A stretch of DNA of 64,000 nucleotides from Paracoccus sp. MC1862 (GTDB lineage Bacteria > Pseudomonadota > Alphaproteobacteria > Rhodobacterales > Rhodobacteraceae): the NCBI RefSeq assembly GCF_016617715.1, contig NZ_CP067225.1:2610001-2674000 (forward strand), written 5' to 3'. The notes under the pieces are model-generated. The model saw only the letters and a program-made list of their open reading frames with translations. It had not been told where the DNA came from and ran no database searches. Both the position numbers and the translations under genes were made by a program. Positions 1 through 9,222 of the stretch are shown here, piece by piece (position 1 is the first letter of the stretch; each line of letters opens with the position of its first letter).

Positions 1-528
1 CAGAATCACCAAGGGCTTCGCGGGCCAGATCTTGTAGGCGAGCAACCAGTGGAACACGGCCAGAGGCGCCGCGAGATAGACCCAGCGATGAATCACCCGC
101 CACCTCATCGGCCCCAGCCACCGAATCGCGCCGTTCGAACTGGTCGCCGCCATCACCAGCAGAATCACCAGCACTGCCATCCCGATCGTCAGATAGGGGC
201 GCTTGGCGATGTCCCTCAGCATCTGCGGCCACAGCAGCCCCATATCGAGGATCGCCCATGCAAGCAGGTGCAATCCGGCATAGCTGGCTGCCAGCAATCC
301 CAGCGGCCGCCGGAACTTCACCAGATTGACCCGGGCGATCCGCAGGATCGGCGTCACACAGAGCGAGGCGATGAGGAAATAGACCGCCGTGCGGCCCAGC
401 CGGTGCTCGATGTCGCGCACCGGATCGACGCCGAGGTTCCCCGCCAGCGTATCCCAGACCAGCAGCGCCAGCGGCAGCACGCCCAAACCCCAGACCATGC
501 CTGTCGGCAGGCGGCGAATACGATCCAT
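1..528 (-). CDS. msrQ: MsrQ, haem-binding membrane subunit of the MsrPQ methionine sulfoxide reductase (3' end beyond window)
   Basis: The minus strand from 528 reads [16 protein letters not shown] and stays open to the window edge, giving 176 residues of a polytopic membrane protein of the ferric-reductase-like (YedZ/MsrQ) family. Hydrophobic segments and histidines that could bind haem are visible (EHRLGRTAVYF, GLHLLAW, RVIHRWVYL, FHWLLAY). In the known system MsrQ passes electrons from the respiratory chain to periplasmic MsrP for repair of oxidised methionines. Its ATG overlaps the msrP stop (ATGA at 528-531), so the two are translationally coupled. The C-terminus lies outside the window. 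Confidence 0.9.
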   Translation of the reverse strand, partial: MDRIRRLPTGMVWGLGVLPLALLVWDTLAGNLGVDPVRDIEHRLGRTAVYFLIASLCVTPILRIARVNLVKFRRPLGLLAASYAGLHLLAWAILDMGLLWPQMLRDIAKRPYLTIGMAVLVILLVMAATSSNGAIRWLGPMRWRVIHRWVYLAAPLAVFHWLLAYKIWPAKPLVIL

Positions 529-1397
529 CAGTAATCCCGCGCCAGATCCATCCCGGCATACATCTGCGCGACCTGATCGCCGTAGCCGTTGAACATCAGC
601 GTGTCCTGACGGCCGCCGAACAGGCCCGCGCCGATGCGCCGCTCGGTCGCCTGGCTCCAGCGCGGGTGGTCCACCTGCGGGTTCACGTTGGCATAGAAGC
701 CGTATTCGCGGGGCTGCATCGCCTGCCAGGTGGTGACGGGCTGACTGTCCGTGAGGGTGATCTTCACGATGCTCTTGATCGACTTGAAGCCGTATTTCCA
801 CGGCACGACCAACCGGATAGGCGCCCCGTTCTGGTTGGGCATCGGCCTGCCGTAAAGCCCCGTGGCCAGGATCGTCAGCGGGTGCATCGCCTCGTCCAGC
901 CGCAGCCCCTCGCGGTAGGGCCAGTCCATGCTGCGGCGGCGCTGCTCGGGCATCTCCTCGGGGCGCAACAGCGTCTCGAAAGCCACGAACCTGGCCCCCG
1001 GCTGCACGCCCACCTTGTCCAGCACGCTTGCCAAGGGGATACCCAGCCAGGGAATCACCATGCTCCATGCCTCGACGCAGCGCAGGCGGTAGATGCGTTC
1101 CTCGACCGCGTTCTCGGGGGCGAGGTCGGCGACCGAGTAGCTGCCGGGCCGGTCCACCAGCCCGCCAACCTCGACTGCCCAGGGGTCGGTGGTGAGCTGG
1201 CCCGCGTTCTCGGCCGGGTCGGTCTTGCCGAAGCCGAATTCGTAGAAGTTGTTGTAGTTGGTGATCTGCTCGAAGCTGTTGGGCTCCTCAACTGCCGCCA
1301 AGGCGGGGGCGGCCGCGGCCACGCCCAGACCCGCGATAAAGGCGCGGCGGTTCAGAAACAGCGCCTGGGGCGTGACGTCGGACCAAGACAGCTTCAT
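528..1397 (-). CDS. msrP: MsrP, periplasmic molybdopterin methionine sulfoxide reductase catalytic subunit
   Basis: This 289-residue protein belongs to the sulfite-oxidase-like molybdoenzymes (YedY/MsrP), which reduce methionine sulfoxide in periplasmic proteins. The N-terminus has a Tat signal (RRAFIAGLG, Arg17-Arg18) with an Ala-rich stretch and a likely cleavage site near residue 34. Cys107 in YRLRCVEAW matches the molybdenum-ligand cysteine of the family. It is the first gene of an msrPQ pair with a 4-base overlap. The length is close to the usual size for mature MsrP plus leader. Confidence 0.93.
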   Translation of the reverse strand: MKLSWSDVTPQALFLNRRAFIAGLGVAAAAPALAAVEEPNSFEQITNYNNFYEFGFGKTDPAENAGQLTTDPWAVEVGGLVDRPGSYSVADLAPENAVEERIYRLRCVEAWSMVIPWLGIPLASVLDKVGVQPGARFVAFETLLRPEEMPEQRRRSMDWPYREGLRLDEAMHPLTILATGLYGRPMPNQNGAPIRLVVPWKYGFKSIKSIVKITLTDSQPVTTWQAMQPREYGFYANVNPQVDHPRWSQATERRIGAGLFGGRQDTLMFNGYGDQVAQMYAGMDLARDY

Positions 1398-1480
1398 GGC
1401 ATTTCCCCTTCGGATAGCATCGCAAAAACGCGGGCCAAGGCATCAACGATCCTGCCCGCGCCATCACGTTCCCGGCAAGG

Positions 1481-1510
1481 AAAAGGCCCCGGCCCATGAA
1501 GGCCGAGGCC
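1481..1510 (-). terminator. Rho-independent terminator after clpB
   Basis: On the minus strand, just after the clpB stop, a 10-bp stem (1501-1510 with 1485-1494, one G-U pair) closes a 6-base loop and is followed by TTTT at 1484-1481. This is the expected form of an intrinsic terminator. The rest of the gap to msrP holds nothing else clear. Confidence 0.7.
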
Positions 1511-1517
1511 GATCCGC

Positions 1518-4142
1518 TTATTGCAGCACGACATCTGCGGGGCGCTCATTACCGCCCTGCGCCCCTGCGCTGACGCGGTCGCCGACGATCAGCCCCTCGG
1601 GTCCGGCGGTGACCGTCACGGTCTGGCCGTCCATCACGTCTCCCGACAGCAGCATCTCGGCCAGCGGGTTCTGCAGGGATCGCTGGATCACCCGCTTCAG
1701 CGGCCGCGCCCCGAAGACCGGGTCATAACCCTCGTCGGCCAGCCAGGTCCGCGCGGCCGGCTCCACGTCCAGCGTGATGTTGCGGTCCGCCAGGCGCCGC
1801 TCCAGCCCGACAAGCTGAATGTCCACGATCGCATCCATGTTCGCCCGGCTCAGCCGGTGGAAGATGATGATCTCGTCCAGCCGGTTCAGGAACTCGGGCC
1901 GGAAATGTCCGCGCACCGCCGCCATCACCTCGGCCCGCGCGGCCGAGGACTCGGCCCCCTCGGGCAACTGGCTCAGCGCCTGCGCGCCGAGGTTCGAGGT
2001 CAGGATGATCAGCGTGTTCTTGAAGTCCACCGTCCGTCCCTGCCCATCGGTCAACTGGCCGTCGTCCAGCACCTGCAGCAGCACGTTGAAGACGTCCGGG
2101 TGGGCCTTTTCGACCTCGTCGAACAGGATCACCTGATAGGGACGCCGCCGCACGGCCTCGGTCAGCACGCCCCCCTCGTCATAGCCGACATAGCCGGGCG
2201 GCGCGCCGATCAGCCGGCTGACCGAGTGCTTTTCCATGAACTCGCTCATGTCCACGCGGACCATCGCGGAATCGTCGTCGAACAGATATTGCGCGATGGC
2301 CTTGGTCAGTTCGGTCTTGCCGACGCCGGTGGGGCCGAGGAACAGGAAGCTGCCCAGCGGACGCTTGGGGTCGTTCAGCCCCGCCCGTGCCCGGCGGACG
2401 GCATTCGCCACCGCTGTCACCGCCTCGGACTGGCCGATGACGCGCTTGCCCAGCACCTCTTCCATCTTCAGCAGCTTCTCGCGCTCGCCTTCCAGCATCC
2501 TGCTGGTGGGGATGCCGGTCCAGCGTTCCACCACTTCGGCGATCTGCTCGGGGCGCACGGCTTCCTCGACCAGCGGGCCGTCCTCGTGACCTTCGGTTTC
2601 GGCGATCTGCCGCTCCAGTCCGGGGATGATGCCGTAGGACAATTCCCCCGCGCGGGCGAGGTTGCCTTCGCGCTTGGCCTGCTCAAGCTCGGCGCGGGCG
2701 CGGTCCAGCTGCTCCTTGACGTGGCGTGATCCTTCCAGCTTGTCGCGCTCGGCCTGCCAGCGGGCGGTCAGTTCCGCCGACTGCTGCTGCAGGTCGGACA
2801 GCTGCTTTTCCAGCCGTTCCAGCCGGTCGCGCGAGGCGGTGTCGTCTTCCTTTTTCAGCGCCTCGGCCTCGATCTGCATCTGCAGGATCTGGCGGTCGAG
2901 CTGGTCCAGTTCCTCGGGTTTGGAATCGACCTCCATCCGCAGGCGGCTGGCGGCCTCATCCATCAGGTCGATCGCCTTGTCCGGCAGGAAGCGGTCGGTG
3001 ATGTAACGGTGGCTCAGCGTCGCCGCCGCCACCAGCGCCGCGTCGGAAATCCGCACCCCGTGGTGAAGCTCATACTTTTCCTTGATGCCGCGCAGGATCG
3101 AGATGGTGTCCTCGACCGTCGGCTCCTGCACCAGCACCGGCTGGAAGCGCCGGGCCAGCGCCGCATCCTTCTCGATATACTTGCGGTATTCGTCCAGCGT
3201 CGTCGCGCCCACGCAATGCAGTTCGCCCCGCGCCAGCGCCGGCTTGATCAGGTTCGCGGCATCCATCGCGCCGTCGGTCTTGCCCGCGCCGACCAGCAGG
3301 TGCAATTCGTCGATGAAGAGGATGATTTCCCCGGCGGCGGTCTCGACCTCGTTCAGGATGGCCTTCAGCCGCTCCTCGAACTCGCCGCGGTATTTCGCGC
3401 CCGCAACCAGCGCGCCCATGTCCAGCGCCATCAGCTTCTTGTTGCGCAGCGATTCCGGCACGTCGCCGTTGACGATCCGCAGCGCGAGGCCCTCGGCGAT
3501 GGCGGTCTTGCCGACGCCGGGTTCCCCGATCAGCACCGGGTTGTTCTTGGTCCGGCGGGACAGCACCTGCATGGTGCGGCGGATTTCCTCGTCGCGGCCG
3601 ATGATCGGGTCGATCTTGCCCTGCTCGGCGGCTTCGGTCAGGTCGCGCGCATATTTGGACAGCGCCTCATAGGTGTCCTCGGCGGAAGCGGAATCAGCCG
3701 TCCGCCCCTTGCGGATGTCGTTGATCGCGGCGTTCAGCGCCTGCGCGGTGACTTTCCCCGCGTCCAGCGCGTCCTTGGCCCGCGTGTTCACCATCGCCAG
3801 CGCCATCAGCACGCGCTCGACCGGCACGAAGCTGTCGCCGGCCTGCTTGGCGATCTTCTGCGCCTCGTCCATGACGCGCACGAGGCCGGTATCCACGTAA
3901 ACCTGCCCGTCGCCGCCCGAGACCTTGGGCAGCTTCGCCACCGTCTCGTCCACCGCGCGGCGCACCGCCGCGGCATCGCCGCCCGAGCGGGTGATCAGGT
4001 TGGCGGCCAGCCCCTGATCGTCATCCATCAGCGCCTTCAGCAGGTGCTCGGGCAGCACGCGCTGGTTGCCTTCGCGGATCGCGATGGTCTGCGCGGCCTG
4101 CAAAAACCCGCGCGACCGCTCCGTGAACTTTTCCATGTCCAT
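1518..4142 (-). CDS. clpB: ClpB disaggregase (Hsp100 AAA+ chaperone)
   Basis: The 874-residue product is a full-length ClpB, the ATP-driven ring hexamer that works with DnaK to dissolve protein aggregates. In order it has the Clp N domain ([18 protein letters not shown] onward), a first AAA+ module with Walker A GEPGVGKT and Walker [10 protein letters not shown], the coiled-coil middle domain, and a second AAA+ module with GPTGVGKTE and [14 protein letters not shown]. The reading frame extends 50 codons further upstream, but AAGGAG lies nine bases before the ATG at 4142 and homologues start with MDMEKF or MEKF, so that start is chosen. It is divergent from pyrF. A possible heat-shock promoter lies upstream. 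Confidence 0.96.
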   Translation of the reverse strand: MDMEKFTERSRGFLQAAQTIAIREGNQRVLPEHLLKALMDDDQGLAANLITRSGGDAAAVRRAVDETVAKLPKVSGGDGQVYVDTGLVRVMDEAQKIAKQAGDSFVPVERVLMALAMVNTRAKDALDAGKVTAQALNAAINDIRKGRTADSASAEDTYEALSKYARDLTEAAEQGKIDPIIGRDEEIRRTMQVLSRRTKNNPVLIGEPGVGKTAIAEGLALRIVNGDVPESLRNKKLMALDMGALVAGAKYRGEFEERLKAILNEVETAAGEIILFIDELHLLVGAGKTDGAMDAANLIKPALARGELHCVGATTLDEYRKYIEKDAALARRFQPVLVQEPTVEDTISILRGIKEKYELHHGVRISDAALVAAATLSHRYITDRFLPDKAIDLMDEAASRLRMEVDSKPEELDQLDRQILQMQIEAEALKKEDDTASRDRLERLEKQLSDLQQQSAELTARWQAERDKLEGSRHVKEQLDRARAELEQAKREGNLARAGELSYGIIPGLERQIAETEGHEDGPLVEEAVRPEQIAEVVERWTGIPTSRMLEGEREKLLKMEEVLGKRVIGQSEAVTAVANAVRRARAGLNDPKRPLGSFLFLGPTGVGKTELTKAIAQYLFDDDSAMVRVDMSEFMEKHSVSRLIGAPPGYVGYDEGGVLTEAVRRRPYQVILFDEVEKAHPDVFNVLLQVLDDGQLTDGQGRTVDFKNTLIILTSNLGAQALSQLPEGAESSAARAEVMAAVRGHFRPEFLNRLDEIIIFHRLSRANMDAIVDIQLVGLERRLADRNITLDVEPAARTWLADEGYDPVFGARPLKRVIQRSLQNPLAEMLLSGDVMDGQTVTVTAGPEGLIVGDRVSAGAQGGNERPADVVLQ

Positions 4143-4218
4143 CGGCAAAATCTCCTTTGCAGCCCCCGCCTTGGTGCCGCCCGTCATGGCACGGCCCGTC
4201 GCGGGTCCTGCAATCCAG

Positions 4219-4245
4219 ATGTGCGCCCCGCGCCGGGGTTTCAAG
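4219..4245 (-). promoter_or_regulatory. Possible sigma-32 (RpoH) heat-shock promoter of clpB
   Basis: Read on the minus strand, CTTGAAA at 4245-4239 matches the -35 box of heat-shock promoters. About 14 bases later comes GCACAT (4224-4219), a weak -10 candidate. It lies about 80 bases upstream of the clpB start, a plausible distance. ClpB is a standard RpoH target. The -10 match is poor, so this is suggestive only. Confidence 0.4.
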
Positions 4246-4295
4246 TCGCCGCCGTCCATGCGAAAAGCCCCTGATTTCGCTGGCGGAGGCACCCT

Positions 4296-4994
4296 ATGGA
4301 CGACCGGTTGATCGTGGCGCTGGACCTGCCCGATGCGCTGGCCGGACTACAACTGGCCCAGCAGCTTGGCGACACCGTGTCCTTCTACAAGATCGGGCTG
4401 GGGATGCTGACCGGCGGCGGGCTGGCGCTGGCCAATGAGCTGAAACAGGACCACGGCAAGCGCATCTTCCTCGACATGAAGCTTTACGACATCGGCGCGA
4501 CGGTGGAAGCCGCCGTGCGCGGCCTCGCGCAGTTCGATCTCGATTTCCTCACCGTCCACGGCGACCCCCATGTGGTGCGCGCCGCGAAAGAGGGCGCGGC
4601 CGGGTCGGACCTCAAGATCCTCGCGGTGACGATCCTGACCTCGCTCGACCGCGCCGACCTCGACGCCGGGCTGATGCGGGCGGGCGACCTGCACGACCTG
4701 ACCGTGGAACGCGCCGCCCGCGCCTTCGATGCGGGGGCCGACGGCGTCATCGCCTCGCCGCGCGAGGCGCAAGCGATCCGCGCCCTGCCCGGTTCGCGCC
4801 TGATCGTCACCCCCGGCGTTCGCCCCGCAGGCGCCGCGCCCGGCGACCAGAAGCGGGTCGAGACCCCCGCCGCCGCGCTGGCCGCGGGCGCCGATCACAT
4901 CGTCGTCGGCCGCCCCGTCTGGCAGTCCCCCGACCCCCGCGCCGCGGCGCGGGCGATCCTTGCGGAAATCGCTCACCCCCCGCGAGAATCGTGA
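4296..4994 (+). CDS. pyrF: Orotidine 5'-phosphate decarboxylase
   Basis: PyrF decarboxylates OMP to UMP, the last step of de novo pyrimidine synthesis. The 232-residue protein is a single TIM barrel. The family signature DMKLYDIG carries the catalytic residues Asp60, Lys62 and Asp65, and the phosphate-binding end appears as VTPGVRP and [15 protein letters not shown] sits six bases before the ATG. The gene is divergent from clpB and is followed after about 38 bases by a membrane protein gene on the same strand. Confidence 0.96.
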   Translation: MDDRLIVALDLPDALAGLQLAQQLGDTVSFYKIGLGMLTGGGLALANELKQDHGKRIFLDMKLYDIGATVEAAVRGLAQFDLDFLTVHGDPHVVRAAKEGAAGSDLKILAVTILTSLDRADLDAGLMRAGDLHDLTVERAARAFDAGADGVIASPREAQAIRALPGSRLIVTPGVRPAGAAPGDQKRVETPAAALAAGADHIVVGRPVWQSPDPRAAARAILAEIAHPPRES

Positions 4995-5032
4995 TAGCCT
5001 GATCCTCCCGGGGCGCGTGGGGGAGAGAGGCG

Positions 5033-5758
5033 ATGCGGGACGGCGACTTCCACGGCTACGCGGAACGATCCGACAACGACTTGGTGCTGTCCTTCCTGCG
5101 GGTCAGGCGGGCCATCGGGCTTCTGGGCTATTTCCTTCCCACCGTCCTCGTCCTGTGGAGCGTGATCTTCGGCCAAGGCCTGCGGCCCAGCATCTCGGCC
5201 TATTACTATTCCCCCATGCGCGAGGTCCTCGTCGGTACCCTTTGCGCCATCGCCGTCTTCCTGTGGAGCTACGAGGGCTACCGCCCCCGTCCCGGCGAAT
5301 GGCTGAGCGACCTCATGGCCGGCCGCGCGGCCTCGCTGGGGGCGCTGGCCGTGGCGCTGATCCCGACCGCGCCGGCCGAGCCGGTGGCCTGCACCCTCAG
5401 CCAATGCGTCATCGGCTTCTCGCTGGCCGGCACGCTGCACTGGTTGGGGGCCGGCGCCTTCTTCGGGGCGCTGGCGCTGTTCTGTCTGGTGCTCTTCGTC
5501 CGCGGGGACCATCCCGACGCCGAGAAGACCGCGAGCAACCGGATCTACCGCGCCTGCGGCTGGATCATCGTCGCGGCGCTGGCGCTGATCGGGCTGATCC
5601 TGCTGTCGCCCGATCCGGTCAAGACGCAGCTTCTGCCCCTGCGCCCGGTGTTCTGGCTGGAAACCATCGCCACCTTCGCCTTCGCGACCTCGTGGATGGT
5701 CAAGGGCGACGCCATGCGCCCGATGGTCCGCGCCGTCGCCGCAGGCAACCCACCGTAG
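5033..5758 (+). CDS. Polytopic membrane protein of unknown function
   Basis: This 241-residue protein has no motif I recognise. After a short N-terminal region rich in charged residues it has about six hydrophobic segments: near LLGYFLPTVLVLWSVIF, VLVGTLCAIAVFLWSY, AASLGALAVALIPTA, FFGALALFCLVLFV, IIVAALALIGLILL and TIATFAFATSWMV. A tyrosine-rich SAYYYSP lies between the first two. A GGAGAGAGG purine run precedes the ATG. Base composition and codon use look native. It may be transcribed with pyrF. The stop codon lies inside a repeat that recurs near 7.7 kb. Confidence 0.75.
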   Translation: MRDGDFHGYAERSDNDLVLSFLRVRRAIGLLGYFLPTVLVLWSVIFGQGLRPSISAYYYSPMREVLVGTLCAIAVFLWSYEGYRPRPGEWLSDLMAGRAASLGALAVALIPTAPAEPVACTLSQCVIGFSLAGTLHWLGAGAFFGALALFCLVLFVRGDHPDAEKTASNRIYRACGWIIVAALALIGLILLSPDPVKTQLLPLRPVFWLETIATFAFATSWMVKGDAMRPMVRAVAAGNPP

Positions 5759-5779
5759 GGCGCGTGCCCGGCAGGCACC
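5755..5779. repeat. Diverged single copy of the 25-bp intergenic repeat seen at 7686-7760
   Basis: This 25-base stretch (GTAGGG...GCACC) matches the right arm of the inverted repeat at 7736-7760 at 20 of 25 positions. The TAG stop of the preceding gene is formed within it. It fills nearly the whole gap before the convergent Nudix gene. Confidence 0.5.
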
Positions 5780-5780
5780 G

Positions 5781-6206
5781 CTACCGCCCCAGCATCTCGC
5801 GCACGATGTTCCGGAAATGCGGCACCGCGTTCGGATGATCCACGAACTCGGCCACCGGCATCAGCCGCAGCTCGGCCCCCTCGTCGCCCAAGGTCGCGCC
5901 CGCAGCCTCCACGGGGGTGATCTCGGCATGGAAGTACCAGCCCGCCCGCCCCGGCCGGTGCGGCAGCTCGCGCGCATGGCCGCGCAGCCGCGCCCGGTCC
6001 AGCCGCAACCCGGTTTCCTCGAAAAGCTCGCGCAGCGCGCAATCCTCGGGCGGCTCGTCCCCTTCGCGCCGTCCGCCCGGCAGGTCCCAGGCCCCCGGCC
6101 AGTTGATGGTGGGGATGTCGTCTCGGCGCAGGACCAGCAGGCTGTCGCCGCAGGTCAGCACCAGCTTCGCCCCGCTCCAGCGCATCCCGCCCGGCCCCGC
6201 CCTCAT
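5781..6206 (-). CDS. Nudix hydrolase
   Basis: This 141-residue protein has a complete Nudix box at residues 44-67: Gly-Gly, a five-residue gap, Glu, then REL-x-EE-x-GL, read as GGRREGDEPPEDCA followed by LRELFEETGL. Nudix enzymes hydrolyse nucleoside diphosphates linked to another group; the substrate cannot be told from sequence. Its ATG overlaps the TGA of the upstream N-formylglutamate amidohydrolase gene (ATGA), so the two are probably co-translated. Short length and lack of other domains are usual for the family. Confidence 0.88.
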   Translation of the reverse strand: MRAGPGGMRWSGAKLVLTCGDSLLVLRRDDIPTINWPGAWDLPGGRREGDEPPEDCALRELFEETGLRLDRARLRGHARELPHRPGRAGWYFHAEITPVEAAGATLGDEGAELRLMPVAEFVDHPNAVPHFRNIVREMLGR

Positions 6207-7078
6207 TCCGCCGCCAGCGGCAGGCCGGTGCCGTCCAGGGGCAGCGCCGCGACATGCGCGATCACCCCGCCCAGACGGCGGGCGAGGTCGTCAAAGCCCC
6301 GGTGCGGCCGGATCGCCGCCTCATCCATGTAAAGCGAGCGGTCGATTTCCATCTGCACCACATGGCAGCCCCGCAGCGGCCGCCCGTAGGCCGACGCCAC
6401 ATGCGCCCCCGCGAAGGGAGAGTTGCGGCGCACCCGGAACCCGGCGCCGATCAGCGCGCCATGCACCGCCTCGCTGATCGCGGGGTCGGCCGAGGCGCCG
6501 TTGCGGTCGCCCAGCACGATGTCGGGCGGCGGCGCCTGCAGGTGCAGCAGCGCCTCGCGCGGCATGGAATGGACGTCGATCAGGATCGCGCGGCCGTGTC
6601 GCGCCACCGCTTCGGCCATCAGCCCTTCCAGCGCAGCGTGATAGGGCCGCCACAGCGCGTCGATCCGCCGCTGCGCCTCGGCCAGGGTCAGCTTGCCGCG
6701 GCGGATCGCCCGGCCCTGGGCCACGACGCGCGGGATCACGCCCAGCCCCGACTGGATGCGCGGATCGGCGCGGCGCGAGGCCGCGCCCTCGATCGCCGCC
6801 GGGTCAAGCTCGTCCGCGCCCCGGTTCAGGTCCACCACGCAGCGCGGCACCCGCGCGGTCAGGGTGACGGCCCCCGCCGCCACCGCGGGCGCGATCAGCC
6901 GGTCCACGAAGGCATCCTCGGACGAGCGCAGCGCATGGGGGTCCAGCACCGATTCGGCCAGGAACCAGCCGGGATAGTCGCGCCCCGAATGCGGCGAGGC
7001 GAAGATCACGCCCCCCACCCAGTCGGCCGGCCGCGCGATGTCAAAGGTCGGGCCGTCAGGGGCAGGCATCGGGATCAT
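6203..7078 (-). CDS. N-formylglutamate amidohydrolase family protein
   Basis: The product resembles the FGase/HutG-type amidohydrolases, which release formate from N-formylglutamate or related N-acyl amino acids. Family motifs are ASPHSGRDYP near the N-terminus, RCVVDLNRG, and AILIDVHSMP with a likely metal-binding His and Asp. The frame is open to 7147, but AGAGG lies nine bases before the ATG at 7078, giving 291 residues, the usual length; a second ATG at 7069 is possible. No other histidine-degradation gene is near, so the substrate is uncertain. It is coupled to the downstream Nudix gene. Confidence 0.85.
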   Translation of the reverse strand: MIPMPAPDGPTFDIARPADWVGGVIFASPHSGRDYPGWFLAESVLDPHALRSSEDAFVDRLIAPAVAAGAVTLTARVPRCVVDLNRGADELDPAAIEGAASRRADPRIQSGLGVIPRVVAQGRAIRRGKLTLAEAQRRIDALWRPYHAALEGLMAEAVARHGRAILIDVHSMPREALLHLQAPPPDIVLGDRNGASADPAISEAVHGALIGAGFRVRRNSPFAGAHVASAYGRPLRGCHVVQMEIDRSLYMDEAAIRPHRGFDDLARRLGGVIAHVAALPLDGTGLPLAAE

Positions 7079-7147
7079 CGGCACGGGCCTCTCATCATCG
7101 TTGCAAGCCTGCTGTATAGCCGAAGGGGGCAGGCTGAAAAAGGGCAC

Positions 7148-7176
7148 TTGCGGGGCGCGGGCGCGGGCCTTATAGA
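7148..7176 (+). promoter_or_regulatory. Likely sigma-70 promoter of tRNA-Val
   Basis: TTGCGG (7148-7153) and TATAGA (7171-7176) are 17 bases apart, and the tRNA begins about 50 bases downstream. The spacing is ideal and no other promoter-like pair is obvious in this gap. Confidence 0.55.
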
Positions 7177-7226
7177 CACGCGGACCAACGCGATTCCGTT
7201 CCGCAAGGGGCGGGTCCGGCTGGCAC

Positions 7227-7301
7227 GGGCGGTTAGCTCAGCGGTAGAGCACTACGTTGACATCGTAGTGGCCACTGGTTCGATCCCAGTACCGCCCACC
7301 A
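7227..7301 (+). tRNA. tRNA-Val (anticodon GAC)
   Basis: The 75 bases fold as a full cloverleaf. The acceptor stem is GGGCGGT with ACCGCCC, followed by A and an encoded CCA. The D arm has GCTC and GAGC. The anticodon stem CTACG/CGTAG encloses TTGACAT, so the anticodon is GAC (valine). The T arm is ACTGG-TTCGATC-CCAGT. It lies between the N-formylglutamate amidohydrolase gene and rpmJ. Confidence 0.97.
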
Positions 7302-7383
7302 TTCTTTCGCCGCCCTCGGCATGTCACCGGGGGCATTTCAGTTTCAAGGCGCGATGCGAGCGCCGCGAAGAGGGAGAAAACCG

Positions 7384-7509
7384 ATGAAGGTTCGCAACTC
7401 GCTGCGTTCGCTGAAAGAGCGTCACCGGGACTGCCAAGTGGTGCGCCGCAAGGGCCGCATCTACGTGATCAACAAGACCAACCGCCGCTTCAAGGCGCGA
7501 CAGGGCTGA
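7384..7509 (+). CDS. rpmJ: Ribosomal protein bL36, cysteine-poor form
   Basis: This 41-residue basic protein begins [18 protein letters not shown] and is a bL36 of the large ribosomal subunit. Zinc-binding L36 proteins have a Cys/His cluster; here only one Cys remains, so this is the zinc-independent type. GAGGGAGAAAACCG precedes the ATG. The open frame runs 21 codons further back but without a matching L36 N-terminus. It stands alone behind tRNA-Val and ends in a strong terminator. The single-copy, alphaproteobacterial type B form is ordinary. Confidence 0.95.
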   Translation: MKVRNSLRSLKERHRDCQVVRRKGRIYVINKTNRRFKARQG

Positions 7510-7530
7510 TCGCCCCCGGCCTGGCCGGAC

Positions 7531-7573
7531 AACGGAAAACGCCCGCAGCCCCGTGCTGCGGGCGTTTTCCGTT
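7531..7573 (+). terminator. Strong Rho-independent terminator after rpmJ
   Basis: A perfect 19-bp inverted repeat (7531-7549 with 7555-7573) closes a five-base loop. The left arm starts AACGGAAAACGC and the right arm ends with GCGTTTTCCGTT, so either strand gives a T-rich tail. Confidence 0.9.
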
Positions 7574-7685
7574 TCCGAAGGGCGTTTCCTCCGGCACCTG
7601 CGGCGCGCACTTGCCTTGCCCAAGTCCCCGCTGCTCGCGGTCTTCCGGCGGATCGTTGCCTTTTGTGGATCGGGGTGGCGCGGCA

Positions 7686-7760
7686 GGTGCGTGCGAAGCA
7701 TGCACCCTACAGGACGTCCAAGGCCCTTCGGCACCGTAGGGTGCGTGCTTCGCACGCACC
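7686..7760. repeat. 25-bp inverted repeat (intergenic palindromic element)
   Basis: The arms 7686-7710 and 7736-7760 are inverted copies with one mismatch, separated by 25 bases. Each carries GTGCGTGC and ends in GTAGGG or CCCTAC. A diverged single copy lies at 5755-5779. The element sits in the gap between rpmJ and the convergent peptidoglycan-binding gene, with no protein-coding potential of its own. It looks like a dispersed REP-type element. Confidence 0.75.
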
Positions 7761-7780
7761 ACTCCGCCGCCCCTTCCCTT

Positions 7781-9196
7781 TCACCTCCCCCGCTGCGCCC
7801 GCAGCCGGGCCAGTTGGTCAGCGCTCAGGAAGCCGGTCGCCGCCAGCCCGTTGTCGCCCTGCCAGGCCGAGATCGCCCGCCGCGTGCCCGGCCCGAATCG
7901 CCCGTCCACGCCGTTCGGCTCATAGCCCAGCGCGCTCAGCCGGGCCTGCACCTCGACCCGCGCAAGATCGGTCAGACCCAGCCCCGCCTCGTCCGCGGCC
8001 GAGGCCCCCGGACCTGCCGCAGCCGGCGGCGGCGTCGGAGCAGTGGTGGAAGACGCAGGCGCCTCTCCCTTCAGCAGCCGGACCTGCTCGGCCGTCAGGT
8101 AGCCCGTCGCGGGCGCCCCCCGCCCGGCCTGCCAGTCGCGGATCGCCCGGCGCGAACCCGAGCCGAAGGTGCCGTCCACACCGCGCGTGTCATGGCCTGC
8201 CACGACCAGCGCCCGCTGGACCGCCGTCCGATCCTCGCGCGTCAGGTTCAGCGCCGCCTCGGCGCGCTGGGCCTGCTCCTCCTCTGTCAGCACCCGCCCG
8301 GCCGGGGTGGTGCCCGCGTTCAGCAGCGCATCCGCAGCGGCGCGGGTCAGGAAGCCCGTCGCGGGCAGGTTGTTCGCCGCCTGCCAGGCGGTGATGGCGC
8401 GGCGCGAACCCGGGCCGAAGGCCCCGTCGATCCCGCGCGTGTCATGGCCAAGCTGCGTCAGCCGTGACTGGATGATGCGCTTTTCCGTCGCGGTCAGGCC
8501 CAGCGCCGCCTCGGTCTCGGCCGTGGCCCCCGTTGCCGGCGCGGTCGTCGTCGGGGCAGGCGTGGCGGGCGCGGGCGCTGTCCCGGTTCGCAGTTCCTGC
8601 GCCTGCGCGGCGGTCAGGTAGCCGGTCGGGGCAAGGCCCCGGCCCGTCTGCCAGGCGACGATCGCGCGGCGGGTGCCCGAGCCGAAGGTGCCATCGATCC
8701 CGCGGGTGTCATGCCCCAGCAAGGTCAGCCGCGACTGGATCGCCCGCCGGTCCTCAAGCGTCAGCGCCAGCGCCGTCTCGGCCTGCACCGCTTCCTGCGG
8801 CACGGCCGGTGCGGGTGCGGGTGCGGGACTCGTGGGCGGCTGCGTGACAGGGGTCGGAACGGGCGCGGGCACCGGCTGCGTGGCAGGGGACGACTGCATC
8901 GGCGGCAAGGGCGTGCCCGTGATCGGCGCCGATCCCGCCTGCAACTGGCCCAGCCGCGCCCGCGCCTGCGCCGCAAAGGCGCCAGCGGGGAAGGTGGACA
9001 GGTAGTTGCGGTAGGCATCCGCCGTCCCCCGCCCCTGCGCCAGCCGCCACAGCGCGTCGTCCTCGGCACTGGCGGGCGCGTCGGGCGGGATCGCCTGCGC
9101 CATCGCACCGCCGCCGGGCGCGGCACCCACCAGGCCCGCCGCCAAAGCCGCCACCACAAGGGCGGTGATCCGCCCCTTCAACCCTTTTCCGACCAT
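7781..9196 (-). CDS. Exported protein with four peptidoglycan-binding repeats
   Basis: The 471-residue product has a signal peptide (hydrophobic residues 11-35 ending AMAQA). A region at about 45-86 follows (DDALWRLAQGRGTADAY...), then a Pro/Thr/Ala linker, then four PG_binding_1-type repeats at about 142-203, 230-292, 313-376 and 405-466. Each repeat contains GHDTRGIDG or a variant, followed by a FGxGxRRAI-x-x-WQ block. Such repeats bind cell-wall peptidoglycan; no catalytic domain is present. AAGGGGG precedes the ATG. It lies 26 bases downstream of the PaaK-like ligase gene and could share its transcript, though its role there is unclear. Confidence 0.85.
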   Translation of the reverse strand: MVGKGLKGRITALVVAALAAGLVGAAPGGGAMAQAIPPDAPASAEDDALWRLAQGRGTADAYRNYLSTFPAGAFAAQARARLGQLQAGSAPITGTPLPPMQSSPATQPVPAPVPTPVTQPPTSPAPAPAPAVPQEAVQAETALALTLEDRRAIQSRLTLLGHDTRGIDGTFGSGTRRAIVAWQTGRGLAPTGYLTAAQAQELRTGTAPAPATPAPTTTAPATGATAETEAALGLTATEKRIIQSRLTQLGHDTRGIDGAFGPGSRRAITAWQAANNLPATGFLTRAAADALLNAGTTPAGRVLTEEEQAQRAEAALNLTREDRTAVQRALVVAGHDTRGVDGTFGSGSRRAIRDWQAGRGAPATGYLTAEQVRLLKGEAPASSTTAPTPPPAAAGPGASAADEAGLGLTDLARVEVQARLSALGYEPNGVDGRFGPGTRRAISAWQGDNGLAATGFLSADQLARLRAQRGR

Positions 9197-9222
9197 GCTG
9201 GTCCCCCTTGTCAGGGGCCGTT

